From contig JBGUXP010000012.1 in the NCBI GenBank assembly GCA_045222295.1, positions 1 through 19,350 on the forward strand: DNA of 19,350 nucleotides, in the 5' to 3' direction. This document shows, piece after piece, positions 12,906 through 19,350 of the stretch (its first letter is position 1; every line of letters starts with the position of its first letter). Position numbers and translations under genes: made by a program. The notes beneath the pieces are model-generated. The model was not told where the DNA came from, ran no database searches, and saw only the letters and a list, made by a program, of their open reading frames with translations. Source of the stretch: Colimorpha sp045222295. GTDB lineage: Bacteria; Bacteroidota; Bacteroidia; Bacteroidales; P3.

Positions 12906-15227
12906 TTATGACGGTGCTTTAATCAATGAAGAATAAACGATGTCCCGAAATGAGATTCCATTTCCATCTTTTGCTACATGATATAGTTTCCGCTCGTCAC
13001 ATACAAGAACGAGATGCTTACCACTTTCGGTGTTGGCATAGCGTTTCCTGACTATGGAATACTGGCCAAGCCGGAGATGGTATCGGGCACGGGCTTCATC
13101 GGAGCGTAATGTGCGCAGTGCCTTCTCACGGAGTTGCTTTACAACGGCATTTGCCTTGAATGCGTATTGGGTTTCATCAATATCGGTCAAATTGGCTCCA
13201 TTCCAGCCTTTGTCATAGGAAGTGAGCCACCAGCACATGCCAAAACTATTCTCAAGTCCGATGGTATATTCCAGCATGGCCAGACCACGACGGTCAGAAT
13301 TGTGGTCGTGAAGCATGACTCGTTGCAGCGAATCCATTCGTTTGGCAAAGTGGAGCTTGTAGAGTGTGCTATCGGTGCTTTTCAGAGAACGGTCGATGCT
13401 GAACGGGTCAATGGAGCAGGAGATGTTCATACGTTGTTGGTAAGAGGGGGAGATGTATCGCAGATGTGCGACGGCGGCATGATAGTTGCGTTCACGCATA
13501 TAGTGCGTTCCAATGATGTCCTGCCAGTAGTCGCCGTCGGTATAGCTGCGGGCATTGAACCATCTGTCTGTCTCGTCTTTTGGGCGGAGTTGTCTTTGCC
13601 GGTAAGCCTCCAGCGTGTGCGCATCAATAATATCGGCCACACAGAACAAACCGTTGCTGTAGTCATGCGAGTTGACGGGATAATTCCAGAAATGGATGTC
13701 CTCACCCTCAATGGAGGTCGTGTCTTGCAACGAAGTAATCCACATATTATGATAACTGCTATCGTTGCCCTTGTACCACACATCATAAACTCCACCGCCT
13801 TGTTCCCGAACTTTATTGATAAACGGATTATTGGATATTTTGACAAGATGATTATCAGCAACATTGGCCATCTGCAATGCTCGCACACCACGTCCTGCCT
13901 CAACCATCCTCCAGGCCAGTCCCACGCTGTCCCCCAGTACGATGCGACGTAATGCAGCGTAGGAGTATAAATCGTTGAGTTCTTTAATCCATCCGTAGTT
14001 GAGTACATTGCTTATATTTTGTCGGGTGGTTTCCGGCATTCTATTCCATTCGCGCAGCATCTCATTGTCGAGCCACTTGATTTCGTTTATGGCATAGCGT
14101 TCAAAATCATCGTTGATAGCGTCAGTTCTGGCTCGGAGATAAAAGGTTAAGATACGTACAGCCTTCTGCAAGAAAGCATTTTCGTCTCCGCTTTCGGCAC
14201 CTTTCAGTATCTCTAGCGCCTCTTTCTGTTTGCCTTTATAGTCAAGGACACAGGCGGCAGCGTATCTCCACATTGCCTTCTGTCGCACCTTCGGTTTGTT
14301 GATAGCCATGCGTGCAATACGTATTACGGAGTCTGTCTTGTAATAGTCATCCTCATCATCCCAACGGTATGAATTGGCTTGTTCGACATCCAAAACAGTA
14401 AGATAGTCCTGTAAGATGGGAGCTATTTGTGGCGAATTGGGGCGTATGTTGAGCAATGTTCGCAATTTGGTTGGGGTGGATGCTCCCAATGGAATTAACT
14501 CGGCATAATTGCCGTTTTCATAGTAGATAGCATCGGCTTCCTTCTGGCGACCCATCCGCGTGAGGCTGCGGGCCACATAATCCCTCGCCTCATAGTAAAA
14601 GAGATTTTTCTTCTGGCATAGTTTTGAATGTTCCCACAGGGTAATGACAGTGCTGTCTTCCCCTAAAGCCCATGCGCATTTTATAGTGAGAAACTTAAAA
14701 CGGTCTGCATATTTTTTTGCTGGTCTATATGGTGTTAGTTTGTTGTACATCTCCCGCAGTTGTTTCTTTTCGTCGCTGTCAATATGGCTGTTGTAGTACC
14801 ACGGCGAGCGCTGTCCGTTTCTGATATTGGAATAGGTCTTTGACCAGCAGAGCAGCCGCACGGCATCTGTATCCATTGTTGCTACCAGATGACGGCAGAA
14901 TGTATTTTCTGTCATCGGATTGTATGGTGCGGCAGAAGAGTTCAGCATCTCCCACAGCAACTCGTCCCAGTTGACAAAATTGTTCCAGTCCGTATACAAT
15001 GCACTCCTTATGGCTGCGGTATCTTTGCAGCCGGTCTCCTTGCTCCATGTCTTGATATTCTTGGTCTCGAAGTCTTCTATGAAGGAGATAGAGGTCTGCC
15101 AGTCTGGAGGCAAAAAACGATAGATGCGGTTGTCTGCGGCGGAGTAATACCAGGGACCGCAGGCAAAAGAGACTCCACTGACGGAGAGGAATAAACTAAC
15201 GAGAATAAAACTCTTCAATGTCTTCAT
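12906..15227 (-). CDS. Exported 773-aa protein with TPR-like helices
   Basis: The signal peptide MKTLKSFILVSLFLSVSGVS precedes FACGPWYYSAADNRIYRF; cleavage may be by signal peptidase I (after SFA) or as a lipoprotein at Cys23, though SFAC is a poor lipobox. The ACGPWYY start resembles a group of large Bacteroides hypothetical proteins. The body is helical with paired helices such as QKEADAIYYENGNYAEL and KGKQKEALEILKGAES, suggesting tetratricopeptide-like repeats and a binding role at the cell surface or periplasm. A longer frame begins at 15347 but lacks a signal peptide at its start; Met 15227 is chosen. The start overlaps the upstream lipoprotein gene by 32 bases, implying coupled translation. 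No enzymatic motif is seen. Confidence 0.82.
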   Translation of the reverse strand: MKTLKSFILVSLFLSVSGVSFACGPWYYSAADNRIYRFLPPDWQTSISFIEDFETKNIKTWSKETGCKDTAAIRSALYTDWNNFVNWDELLWEMLNSSAAPYNPMTENTFCRHLVATMDTDAVRLLCWSKTYSNIRNGQRSPWYYNSHIDSDEKKQLREMYNKLTPYRPAKKYADRFKFLTIKCAWALGEDSTVITLWEHSKLCQKKNLFYYEARDYVARSLTRMGRQKEADAIYYENGNYAELIPLGASTPTKLRTLLNIRPNSPQIAPILQDYLTVLDVEQANSYRWDDEDDYYKTDSVIRIARMAINKPKVRQKAMWRYAAACVLDYKGKQKEALEILKGAESGDENAFLQKAVRILTFYLRARTDAINDDFERYAINEIKWLDNEMLREWNRMPETTRQNISNVLNYGWIKELNDLYSYAALRRIVLGDSVGLAWRMVEAGRGVRALQMANVADNHLVKISNNPFINKVREQGGGVYDVWYKGNDSSYHNMWITSLQDTTSIEGEDIHFWNYPVNSHDYSNGLFCVADIIDAHTLEAYRQRQLRPKDETDRWFNARSYTDGDYWQDIIGTHYMRERNYHAAVAHLRYISPSYQQRMNISCSIDPFSIDRSLKSTDSTLYKLHFAKRMDSLQRVMLHDHNSDRRGLAMLEYTIGLENSFGMCWWLTSYDKGWNGANLTDIDETQYAFKANAVVKQLREKALRTLRSDEARARYHLRLGQYSIVRKRYANTESGKHLVLVCDERKLYHVAKDGNGISFRDIVYSSLIKAPS

Positions 15228-16203
15228 AACTATATCTTGAAAGGTTAAGCGAATCAAGGTGATAAAGAATTGTTGTGTGGGTACTGTCGAGTATGGGAAG
15301 CGCACGCTGTGTCTTTCGTATCTCCCGTGGCTCGCCTGTTTCCACACGGAGGTTATGGCACTTCTCCTCGATTATCTGCTTCGAGTTCACGAGGCGCACG
15401 AACTCACCTTCGTCATCAAAATCCACACCCCATGTGTAGACGGGATATGCCACATCGGTACGGGGCAGATTGTCGGAGTGGTACTGTTTTAGATAAGGCT
15501 TCACATCATCAAAGTCGATGATGGAGTTCTTTGTATTGTGGTCCTGCAAACGGCCGGTATTGTAGCACATTAAAAGAGAGCGGTCAAAGGGAATGGAATC
15601 GGTCTCACCCCAGTCGTTTGTACTTGGAAACTGCACCTCACGGAGTTGGTGAAATCGAAGTGTTCCGCTTAAGGTGATGCCTCGTTTATGCAGCAGTCCT
15701 TTTACTTGTCGTGCGAGCATGAAATAGGCGTGTTCCGTCTGCTGCGTCCAGTCGCAATCCAGTTGCACTTCACGAATTGTGCCCTCGTAATGTTCTGCCA
15801 TCATGTCATCGATACGCTTCACTATCAGTTTGGCATATCGTTCTTTGTCTCCCCAACTCCATGCATCGGCATCCAATGCACGGATGGCATCCACAGTGAT
15901 GTATATGACGGGAACCACATCCATGTCCTTCGGTAGTTTCTGCTTGAATACTGTTGTGGCCACAGGAACCATCTTCCAATCGGATTCCCAGGCTTTAGTT
16001 CCGGCTTCCACATCGAATAACTTGATGTACAGCCTATCCACTTTGTGGTCTTTCATCCACTTCTTCTCCCAGTCGGTGGGGTTATAGGTGGTCTTCCAAT
16101 GGTACACGCCACGGTGGGCGGACGGTGTTTGCGGCTTGTATTCTCCGCTGCAGGAGCAGATGAATACAAGTGAAATTGTTGCGATAATGAAAGTTTTATA
16201 CAT
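15196..16203 (-). CDS. Lipoprotein with a predicted glycosidase-like barrel
   Basis: 335 aa with a lipoprotein signal (MYKTFIIATISLVFICSCSG, lipid-modified Cys18). The mature part begins HRGVYHWKTTYNPTDWEKKW and continues with VDRLYIKLFDV (56-65), VVPVIYIT (97-103), EVQLDCDWT (145-153, acidic D149 and D151), GTLRFHQL (180-187) and LLMCYNTG (210-217). The run of strand-then-acidic segments fits a TIM-barrel hydrolase fold, and I recall similar Bacteroides lipoproteins with unknown substrates. Catalytic residues are not proven. It starts 11 bases after the upstream lipoprotein and overlaps the 773-aa gene by 32 bases, so the three form one operon, plausibly one surface complex. Confidence 0.78.
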   Translation of the reverse strand: MYKTFIIATISLVFICSCSGEYKPQTPSAHRGVYHWKTTYNPTDWEKKWMKDHKVDRLYIKLFDVEAGTKAWESDWKMVPVATTVFKQKLPKDMDVVPVIYITVDAIRALDADAWSWGDKERYAKLIVKRIDDMMAEHYEGTIREVQLDCDWTQQTEHAYFMLARQVKGLLHKRGITLSGTLRFHQLREVQFPSTNDWGETDSIPFDRSLLMCYNTGRLQDHNTKNSIIDFDDVKPYLKQYHSDNLPRTDVAYPVYTWGVDFDDEGEFVRLVNSKQIIEEKCHNLRVETGEPREIRKTQRALPILDSTHTTILYHLDSLNLSRYSYEDIEEFYSR

Positions 16204-16214
16204 GGCTAATTGTG

Positions 16215-16745
16215 TTATTTGCTATTGTGTGCTTGTAATACGGAGTCAATATAAGCTTGGCTTGCGAATGTATGACAACTCTCCATATCATTGGTATCAA
16301 GGTATGTGATAAAATACACACCAATAAATAGAGTTGGGTTGCCGTTTGTGTCTGTGCGTATTTCATAGGACAGTTCTTGAATCTTATTGTGAAACTCACC
16401 TATTTCATAACAATGTCTATAGTATCTTGCTGGTATCCCGCATATCCATCGGGGTAATCTGGCGAAGTCTTCTTCCGTGGAGAACAGAATGTTGAGCGTG
16501 TCAAACTCAAGGTTTTCGGGACCATATTCATCATACTTCAAAAAAAACTCCATATAACGTGGGTCTGGGAAATCAGGAAAGTCGGGATTGGCCTTATTGA
16601 CAACTTCCTGCCAAGTCCAATTCTGCTTTGGACTATATGCTTCGATATATGACCAGTCTAACGGAGCTTCTTTTATATCTTTTTCTGATGTCGTATGGCA
16701 TGATGCCAACAGCACTATTCCTACTATGTGTATCAGTCGTTTCAT
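16215..16745 (-). CDS. Small lipoprotein, unknown function
   Basis: 176 aa with a clear lipoprotein signal (MKRLIHIVGIVLLASCHTTS, Cys16). The mature region holds a WSYIEAYSPKQNWTWQEVV segment, a short Pro/Asp-rich loop (NPDFPDFPDPRY) and a beta-rich C-terminus. I do not recognise the family. The in-frame Met at 16772 is rejected because the -7 promoter box is at 16750-16757, inside that extension. The Met at 16745 then sits almost at the predicted transcript start, so translation could be leaderless or near so. First gene of the three-gene exported-protein operon. Confidence 0.75.
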   Translation of the reverse strand: MKRLIHIVGIVLLASCHTTSEKDIKEAPLDWSYIEAYSPKQNWTWQEVVNKANPDFPDFPDPRYMEFFLKYDEYGPENLEFDTLNILFSTEEDFARLPRWICGIPARYYRHCYEIGEFHNKIQELSYEIRTDTNGNPTLFIGVYFITYLDTNDMESCHTFASQAYIDSVLQAHNSK

Positions 16746-16749
16746 GCCG

Positions 16750-16757
16750 CAAAAGTA
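16750..16757 (-). promoter_or_regulatory. Probable -7 box for the exported-protein operon
   Basis: TACTTTTG on the minus strand matches TAnnTTTG. The -33 candidate at 16777-16780 reads TCTG (three of four matches) at the expected 19-base spacing and overlaps the upstream terminator. The ATG at 16745 lies only five bases after the box. Confidence 0.55.
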
Positions 16758-16761
16758 CACA

Positions 16762-16793
16762 TAAAAAAGCACCCGTCAGAGGGTTCTGGCGGG
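16762..16793 (-). terminator. Intrinsic terminator of the LytTR/NAGPA-like operon
   Basis: On the minus strand CCCGCCAG pairs with CTGACGGG (plus coordinates 16772-16779 and 16786-16793, one G-T pair), loop of six, followed by TGC and six T's. A second small hairpin (16858-16874, ACGTCC/GGACGT) lies between it and the stop codon at 16879. Confidence 0.8.
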
Positions 16794-16878
16794 CATTGTA
16801 TGAAGTATATCCGATGTTGTATGAAATGCGTTCCGAGGTCGGGTTTCGTACCACAATACGTCCTCACCGGACGTGCTG

Positions 16879-17739
16879 TTACTGTTTACGGAACACTATA
16901 TGGTTCATATATTTCGCGTTTTGGGCATAGGATGAGCCGAGACGCATCATCTTTCCGTCATCGGTGCGGCACCAGCCGTCGGCAGTACCGCCGACAAGAA
17001 GGATGGCCTCGCTAACTCCGAGCTTCACCAGGGTAGCGCTGAAATCGTTCATCAGCACACGGTCGGTGCAGGCTATGATGCACACCTTGCCGTTCAGCAG
17101 ACAGAGGGCGCGGCGGAAGGAGGCATTTTCTGGGTTGTTCTCGACCATCACGCCTTTGTCCACAGCGGGATACTGGCGGAAGAAGTAGCCGCATTGCTCG
17201 GTGGCCTGCTCAAAGAGCGGAGAGTTCTCGGCAACGCCGATGGTAATCTGACCGTCGAAGATGGCGCAGTAGCCGCGTTTGGAGAGTCCCCACGAGAGAG
17301 GCTCACCGGCGTGAACGAATGCTCCGACAATCCTGCCGTTGTCACGGCGAAGGTCAGCGGCCATCGAAGCCAGTATGATGTCAGTGTCAGCGGTGTCAAG
17401 CCGTCCCACATGGAGTTCGGGAGTGGCATTATAGGGGGTGAAGATGCGCAGATGGAGGGTGTCGATGAGTGTGTCGGTCACGATGGTGCAGGAAGAGAGT
17501 GTGTTGTCCGTGTTGCTGTGCCAGATGTCGGTGGTCTCCGGCTCGGTAACGGTCGTGGTGTCGGGAATGACTGGTACTTCGGGCTGCGGTTTCGGCCACA
17601 ATGCAATCACGGCGATGGCTATTACAACCACACCGGCTATCACCCACACCCACAACGGCAGGCGTTTCTTTCCGCCGTCTCCGCCGTCACCACCGATGAC
17701 ACGGATTTCGTTGTCGTTTATATCACTCATCTTTGTCAT
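16879..17739 (-). CDS. Membrane-anchored phosphodiester glycosidase (NAGPA)-like protein
   Basis: 286 aa: a cytoplasmic N-terminus with a Gly/Asp run (GGDGGDGGKK), one transmembrane helix at about 29-47, a Pro/Thr-rich linker, and an external domain of about 190 residues. In the latter, GYCAIFDGQITIGVAENSPL, ASFRRALCLLNGKVCIIACT and VSEAILLVGGTADGW resemble the NAGPA fold (PF09992), where the last motif normally reads like LNLDGGGS; here it is LLVGGTAD, so activity is doubtful. The start overlaps the LytTR stop (ATGA), so the gene is co-translated with the regulator, and a membrane sensor or output protein for it is conceivable. Met4 is an alternative start. The family call is from memory. 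Confidence 0.65.
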   Translation of the reverse strand: MTKMSDINDNEIRVIGGDGGDGGKKRLPLWVWVIAGVVVIAIAVIALWPKPQPEVPVIPDTTTVTEPETTDIWHSNTDNTLSSCTIVTDTLIDTLHLRIFTPYNATPELHVGRLDTADTDIILASMAADLRRDNGRIVGAFVHAGEPLSWGLSKRGYCAIFDGQITIGVAENSPLFEQATEQCGYFFRQYPAVDKGVMVENNPENASFRRALCLLNGKVCIIACTDRVLMNDFSATLVKLGVSEAILLVGGTADGWCRTDDGKMMRLGSSYAQNAKYMNHIVFRKQ

Positions 17740-18101
17740 TTGTTCAATCCTTTCTCGATTAACTCCTTTAACTGCTTCAACGCCTCTTTGGACGCGGTGA
17801 GGCTATGGCTCGTGGAATGGCCGTCGGACAGCACCAACTGCTGCTTGGGTAGGTTTATGTAACTTATGAAGTTACGGTTGATGATGAGGCTCTTGCCTAT
17901 GCGGATGAAGTCCGCTCCGCTGTGTGTGAGTTGCTCCGCCAGCAGACGTTCCACCTGGCCAAGCTGCATCGTCACGACACGCGACTCGCCGTAGGTGAAG
18001 ACAAACGAGGAATAGTTGCCGTCAGAAGATATGAATACAATGTCTTCCGAGGCTGCGCGCATCAAATCAACGCTAGTCGATATGATCAGATATTCCCTCA
18101 A
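17736..18101 (-). CDS. LytTR-domain DNA-binding regulator
   Basis: 121 aa, nearly all one LytTR domain (about 15-115): DIVFISSDGNYSSF, then FIRIGKSLIINRNFISYINL and the final strands QLVLSDGHSTSHSL. LytTR proteins bind DNA through beta strands. No receiver domain is present, so it is not a standard response regulator; activity may be controlled by the membrane protein encoded by the overlapping downstream gene. Upstream lie a 14-bp palindrome (18106-18119) just before the ATG and a -7-like box at 18132-18139, which suggests self-regulation. Confidence 0.87.
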   Translation of the reverse strand: MREYLIISTSVDLMRAASEDIVFISSDGNYSSFVFTYGESRVVTMQLGQVERLLAEQLTHSGADFIRIGKSLIINRNFISYINLPKQQLVLSDGHSTSHSLTASKEALKQLKELIEKGLNK

Positions 18102-18105
18102 CTAT

Positions 18106-18119
18106 TAGTTAATTAACTA
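18106..18119. promoter_or_regulatory. 14-bp palindrome before the LytTR gene, possible operator
   Basis: TAGTTAATTAACTA is a perfect palindrome. It lies between the putative -7 box and the start codon of the regulator gene, where binding would block transcription. That it is an operator is inference from position. Confidence 0.45.
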
Positions 18120-18131
18120 TTTTTCGTTTTG

Positions 18132-18139
18132 CAAAAATA
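18132..18139 (-). promoter_or_regulatory. Possible -7 box for the LytTR operon
   Basis: TATTTTTG on the minus strand fits TAnnTTTG, about 30 bases before the start at 18101. No TTTG is found at the -33 position, as might be expected for an activator-dependent promoter. Confidence 0.4.
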
Positions 18140-18149
18140 CAAACATTTT

Positions 18150-18902
18150 TTATACTTGAGAAAAATATTTTACATTAGTATTCATTTCTGCCGTATTTAT
18201 TATAATATTGCCGATGAAAATGGACGGCGAGACGCGGCGGTTGATGTTGCGGTGCTCTTTGTGGGTCTTCTTCTCATCGGTGGAGAGAGTTGCATAACAG
18301 GCGGTATTGGCGGCTTCGACGATGGCATAGAGGTGAAACGTGACGGGCTTGTCGGTCTCGTCGCCGAGGTCGGGAAGGTCGAAGGCGACGCTTGTTGCTC
18401 GTCGCTCAACACAGGCCACGAGTTGGCAGACCTCCACCTGATACTCAACAGCATAGATGAAGACCAAATCATCGGGATTGGCGTGGGCGGCATTGCTGCA
18501 GGGATTGAACTGGAGATCCACATGCAGGCCGTCAACGCTACGACGGGTAAACTCCACACGGGCCACCAAACCAGTAGAGAGCAGCAGACGGGGATAGTCG
18601 ACATGGACCACGCCATTGTCGTAGGTGAAGCATTGTTTGTTGATGCTGGCGAACTCGTTGTTCTCGACATGGCCGTTGCTATGGGCTTCCTTAGCGAGAC
18701 CACGCTGGATGGCGGAGCCGAGGATAGACGAGGTGTGCTGCATAGCCTTGAAGAGCGCACGTTGCCTAAGCTGCGCCTCCGACTTGTTGTCGGTGAACGA
18801 TTTGGCCTTGCTTCGGCTGAACAGTTTGCCAAAACGTTTATAGAAGACGCGGTCATCAACGGTGCCGGTCACTTCAATCAGGGATGGTTCTACCTTTGCC
18901 AT
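18150..18902 (-). CDS. DUF6266-like protein
   Basis: 250 aa from Met 18902 (MAKVEPSLIEVTGTVDDRVF). The N-terminal pattern, a short Gly/Val segment then VFYKRFGKLFSRSKAKSF and KSEAQLRQRALFKAM, followed by a beta-rich second half (VVHVDYPRLLLSTG, VDLQFNPC, DDLVFIYAVEY), resembles the DUF6266 family of Bacteroidota, whose function is unknown. The in-frame Met at 18983 would add 27 residues without family similarity and is not used. No signal peptide. The tail (about 225-250) is AT-rich and may be a variable end. The LytTR gene follows after 48 bases, with its own possible promoter. Confidence 0.65.
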   Translation of the reverse strand: MAKVEPSLIEVTGTVDDRVFYKRFGKLFSRSKAKSFTDNKSEAQLRQRALFKAMQHTSSILGSAIQRGLAKEAHSNGHVENNEFASINKQCFTYDNGVVHVDYPRLLLSTGLVARVEFTRRSVDGLHVDLQFNPCSNAAHANPDDLVFIYAVEYQVEVCQLVACVERRATSVAFDLPDLGDETDKPVTFHLYAIVEAANTACYATLSTDEKKTHKEHRNINRRVSPSIFIGNIIINTAEMNTNVKYFSQV

Positions 18903-18923
18903 AGTATACTTGTAACGAAGGAA

Positions 18924-18947
18924 CGTGCTTTTTATTATAAAGGCACG
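18924..18947. other. Hairpin upstream of the DUF6266-like gene
   Basis: CGTGCTTT and AAAGGCACG form an imperfect stem (one G-T pair) about 20 bases before the start at 18902. Between here and 19090 (18948-19090) I see no gene or promoter. Confidence 0.35.
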
Positions 18948-19086
18948 TAAAAGGCTCACAAAACGGGAACCATACGGGAGCAATAGGGGAGCAAAACCGA
19001 TAGAACCCTATATGGCCATCTATCAAGTATATATGAGCCAATAAAAATATAGGTAACAAGCACTCCAAAGGTGCAAATTCAGACAG

Positions 19087-19128
19087 CCGATTTCTGAAAA
19101 AGATATCCGATTTCAAAAAGATATCCGA
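19087..19128. repeat. Short direct repeat in the rRNA-downstream spacer
   Basis: AAAAAGATATCCGA occurs at 19097-19110 and 19115-19128, each preceded by CCGATTTC-like bases, giving just over two tandem units of 18-20 bp. No function evident. Confidence 0.6.
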
Positions 19129-19150
19129 AAAGAATTAATTTACAAGTAGA

Positions 19151-19228
19151 CGGAAGCGAGCCTGTGATGGAGGACGAAGTATTTCGTCCGTGGAAGGAAT
19201 ATGGGCTCCATCGGGCACGAAGGGCAAC
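19151..19228 (-). repeat. Sequence downstream of the rRNA operon, second copy at 10478-10552
   Basis: The segment lies just beyond the 5S terminator on the minus strand and aligns with 10478-10552. Here it also contains GGACGAA/TTCGTCC (19172-19178 and 19183-19189), a 7-bp hairpin absent from the other copy. Confidence 0.7.
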
Positions 19229-19256
19229 AAAAAAGGAGTCCCGATCGGAACTCCTT
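19226..19256 (-). terminator. rRNA operon terminator
   Basis: AAGGAGT (19233-19239) pairs with ACTCCTT (19250-19256), with the palindrome CCGATCGG (19241-19248) inside, and the minus strand continues into six T's. It lies ten bases past the 5S 3' end. Confidence 0.9.
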
Positions 19257-19265
19257 GTAAAAGAT

Positions 19266-19350
<85 letters not shown>

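Noticed and set aside
13134..13952. 272-codon open frame on the plus strand
   Set aside because: It is antisense to the 773-aa exported protein and shows no motif or start signal.
17194..17862. 222-codon open frame on the plus strand
   Set aside because: It is antisense to the NAGPA-like and LytTR genes, which have recognisable domains and an ATGA overlap.
18891..18898. TACCTTTG on the plus strand, a perfect -7 box
   Set aside because: It lies in the first codons of the minus-strand DUF6266-like gene with no plus-strand gene downstream, so it is probably chance.
18129..18950. 273-codon open frame on the plus strand
   Set aside because: It is antisense to the DUF6266-like gene and has the Val/Gly/Asp-rich composition of a mirror frame.

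Overview
The window reads as a chromosomal segment of a Bacteroidales bacterium (phylum Bacteroidota). Evidence seen directly: two exact copies of the Bacteroidota housekeeping promoter (TTTG, 19 bases, TAnnTTTG) in front of genes at 5052 and 12831; several further -7 boxes; lipoproteins with Bacteroidota-style lipoboxes; and families mostly known from this group (DUF6261, a DUF6266-like protein, stand-alone LytTR, small secreted proteins). Genus is not determinable from the sequence alone; a gut or rumen Prevotellaceae- or Muribaculaceae-like organism is a guess.

Layout. 1-3612 (+): the end of a hypothetical gene overlapping an exported M48-type metallopeptidase with a barrel-like C-terminus. 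3709-4844 (-): a short-chain dehydrogenase overlapping a TIGR04076 gene. 5052-6515 (+): a DUF1846 protein with a textbook promoter and terminator. 6639-8935 (+): a small secreted protein, two look-alike two-helix membrane proteins and a GC-rich DUF6261 coiled-coil protein. 8936-9252: gene-free, holding a strong inverted repeat and a degenerate 21-bp tandem array. 9253-9697 (+): a small membrane protein gene split by an apparent one-base frameshift.

9698-10640 is a scar region with no convincing intact gene. On the minus strand it has a broken C-terminal fragment of a pyruvate:ferredoxin oxidoreductase-like gene, abutting the terminator and 3' end of a 5S rRNA copy that is itself split by a 72-bp hairpin-rich insert. 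About 400 bp away, in opposite orientation, is a second 5S 3' end followed by a copy of the sequence that also lies downstream of the genuine rRNA operon at the right edge (19143-19350). The two 5S ends make a perfect 20-bp inverted repeat.

10700-12831 (-) is an AT-rich two-gene unit with its own perfect promoter: a 118-aa unknown protein and a 588-aa protein with W-rich repeats whose 3' end carries a run of nine G. 12906-16745 (-) is an operon of three exported proteins, two of them clear lipoproteins. 16879-18101 (-) is a LytTR regulator overlapping a membrane-anchored NAGPA-like protein. 18150-18902 (-) is a DUF6266-like protein. 19266-19350 (-) is the 3' part of a 5S rRNA gene; the 23S and 16S genes should lie beyond the right edge.

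The most notable signal is the recombined set of rRNA-operon 3' ends at 9980-10560, lying between a gene remnant and an AT-rich, probably acquired gene pair. It suggests that rRNA-operon ends, or an element with 5S-derived ends, have served as a rearrangement point. No complete, recognisable new defence or biosynthetic system is visible; the 588/118-aa pair and the three-gene exported-protein operon are the best candidates for undescribed functions.
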